Below are positions 63,534-64,000 of a stretch of 64,000 bases of DNA, one piece after another. Within the stretch, counting starts at the first letter, position 1. Every line of letters starts with the position of its first letter. A program made the position numbers and the translations under genes. The notes below the pieces were generated by a model. The model worked only from the letters and a program-made list of their open reading frames with translations, searched no databases and was not told the origin of the DNA. The stretch is from Citrus sinensis (lineage: Eukaryota > Streptophyta > Magnoliopsida > Sapindales > Rutaceae). The stretch covers positions 35,551,001 to 35,615,000 of the forward strand of contig NC_068560.1 in NCBI RefSeq assembly GCF_022201045.2. The letters run 5' to 3'.

Positions 63534-64000
63534 GTTAGTCTTTCTTTTACTGAGAGAATGAAAGTTGTGATTTTTTTTTTTTTGGGGGGGCGGATGGGGG
63601 GCGCCTTTGTATAAAGTTTTGATCTCGAAGTTTAAACCTTTGAATGATTCAAGGTACTGTGTATTAGTTAGGGCTTAGAATTAAAAGTTGTTATATTTTT
63701 CATATATTCTTCAATTATCTGTCAATGTGAGGCTATCAATGATGTTTTTTAATTGTATTACCTTTTATACAGCATTGTCTGATCTCTGCCCTTCGGGGAT
63801 TACTGTACAGTTTTGTAGTTCTTATCAATTTTATTCCCCTGTTTCTTGTCCCGCGGCTCTTTTCAAGATGCCCAGTAATTTGGAAGATGTAGTCTCAGTT
63901 TAAATTTGCTGGATGCTCCAAATTCCAGTCTTGTCTAAATGTCCCATCAACTAAAAGATCGATATTGTTGATTACGTTTTTGAGATGCAAACAATATCAG

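Overview
This is a plant nuclear chromosome window. The evidence is AT-rich intergenic DNA, many short spliced exons with GT..AG introns, plant-only families (WRKY IId, REM-type B3, RD21-type papain with granulin, KIN-4 kinesin, receptor-like kinase) and several plant transposon types. The proteins look like those of a woody eudicot (a rosid such as Citrus is plausible), but I cannot fix the species from sequence alone.

Layout: (1) 270-1666, minus: a C2-domain protein with a proline-rich tail. (2) 4642-5490: an 831-bp foldback transposon with 9-bp target duplications. (3) 6431-8213, plus: a bHLH-MYC_N (LHW/RSS3-like) nuclear protein. (4) 10090-10230: a 141-bp palindromic MITE with 9-bp duplications. 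(5) 10773-14085, minus: a complete RD21-type cysteine protease with a granulin domain. (6) 15.8-17.6 kb: a MITE, a tRNA-derived SINE and a Harbinger-like MITE. (7) 20015-23400, minus: a broken REM-type B3 gene. A dead FAR1/FRS-like transposase fragment and a tandem-repeat block sit in one of its introns. (8) 24996-30538: an apparently intact Mutator-like element (MULE) with ~120-bp inverted repeats, a five-exon transposase on the minus strand and a small zf-GRF, tail-anchored-looking protein on the plus strand. (9) 33007-34404, plus: a WRKY IId factor with W-boxes in its promoter. (10) 38641-41346, plus: an LRR receptor pseudokinase. (11) 42555-43339, plus: a small conserved plant protein with a Cys/His C-terminus. 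(12) 43671-44033: a four-copy 93-bp tandem repeat. (13) 44.4-46.1 kb: two hAT-like non-autonomous elements. (14) 47543-57672, minus: a complete 25-exon KIN-4A/FRA1 kinesin whose third intron holds a ~400-bp duplication that includes a dead copy of the start of exon 4. (15) 63259 to the window edge, plus: the first two exons of the SUMO-conjugating enzyme SCE1.

The host genes do not form a pathway. They are ordinary single-copy neighbours: wall and cytoskeleton (KIN-4A), defence and senescence (WRKY, RD21, receptor pseudokinase) and SUMOylation (SCE1). The most notable content is mobile: a young two-gene MULE with unusual architecture, and a nested wreck in which a FAR1-like element fragment lies within a REM gene that is itself dead.

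All splice models below were derived by eye from GT..AG sites and reading-frame continuity. For the complete genes the exon lengths sum to a multiple of three.
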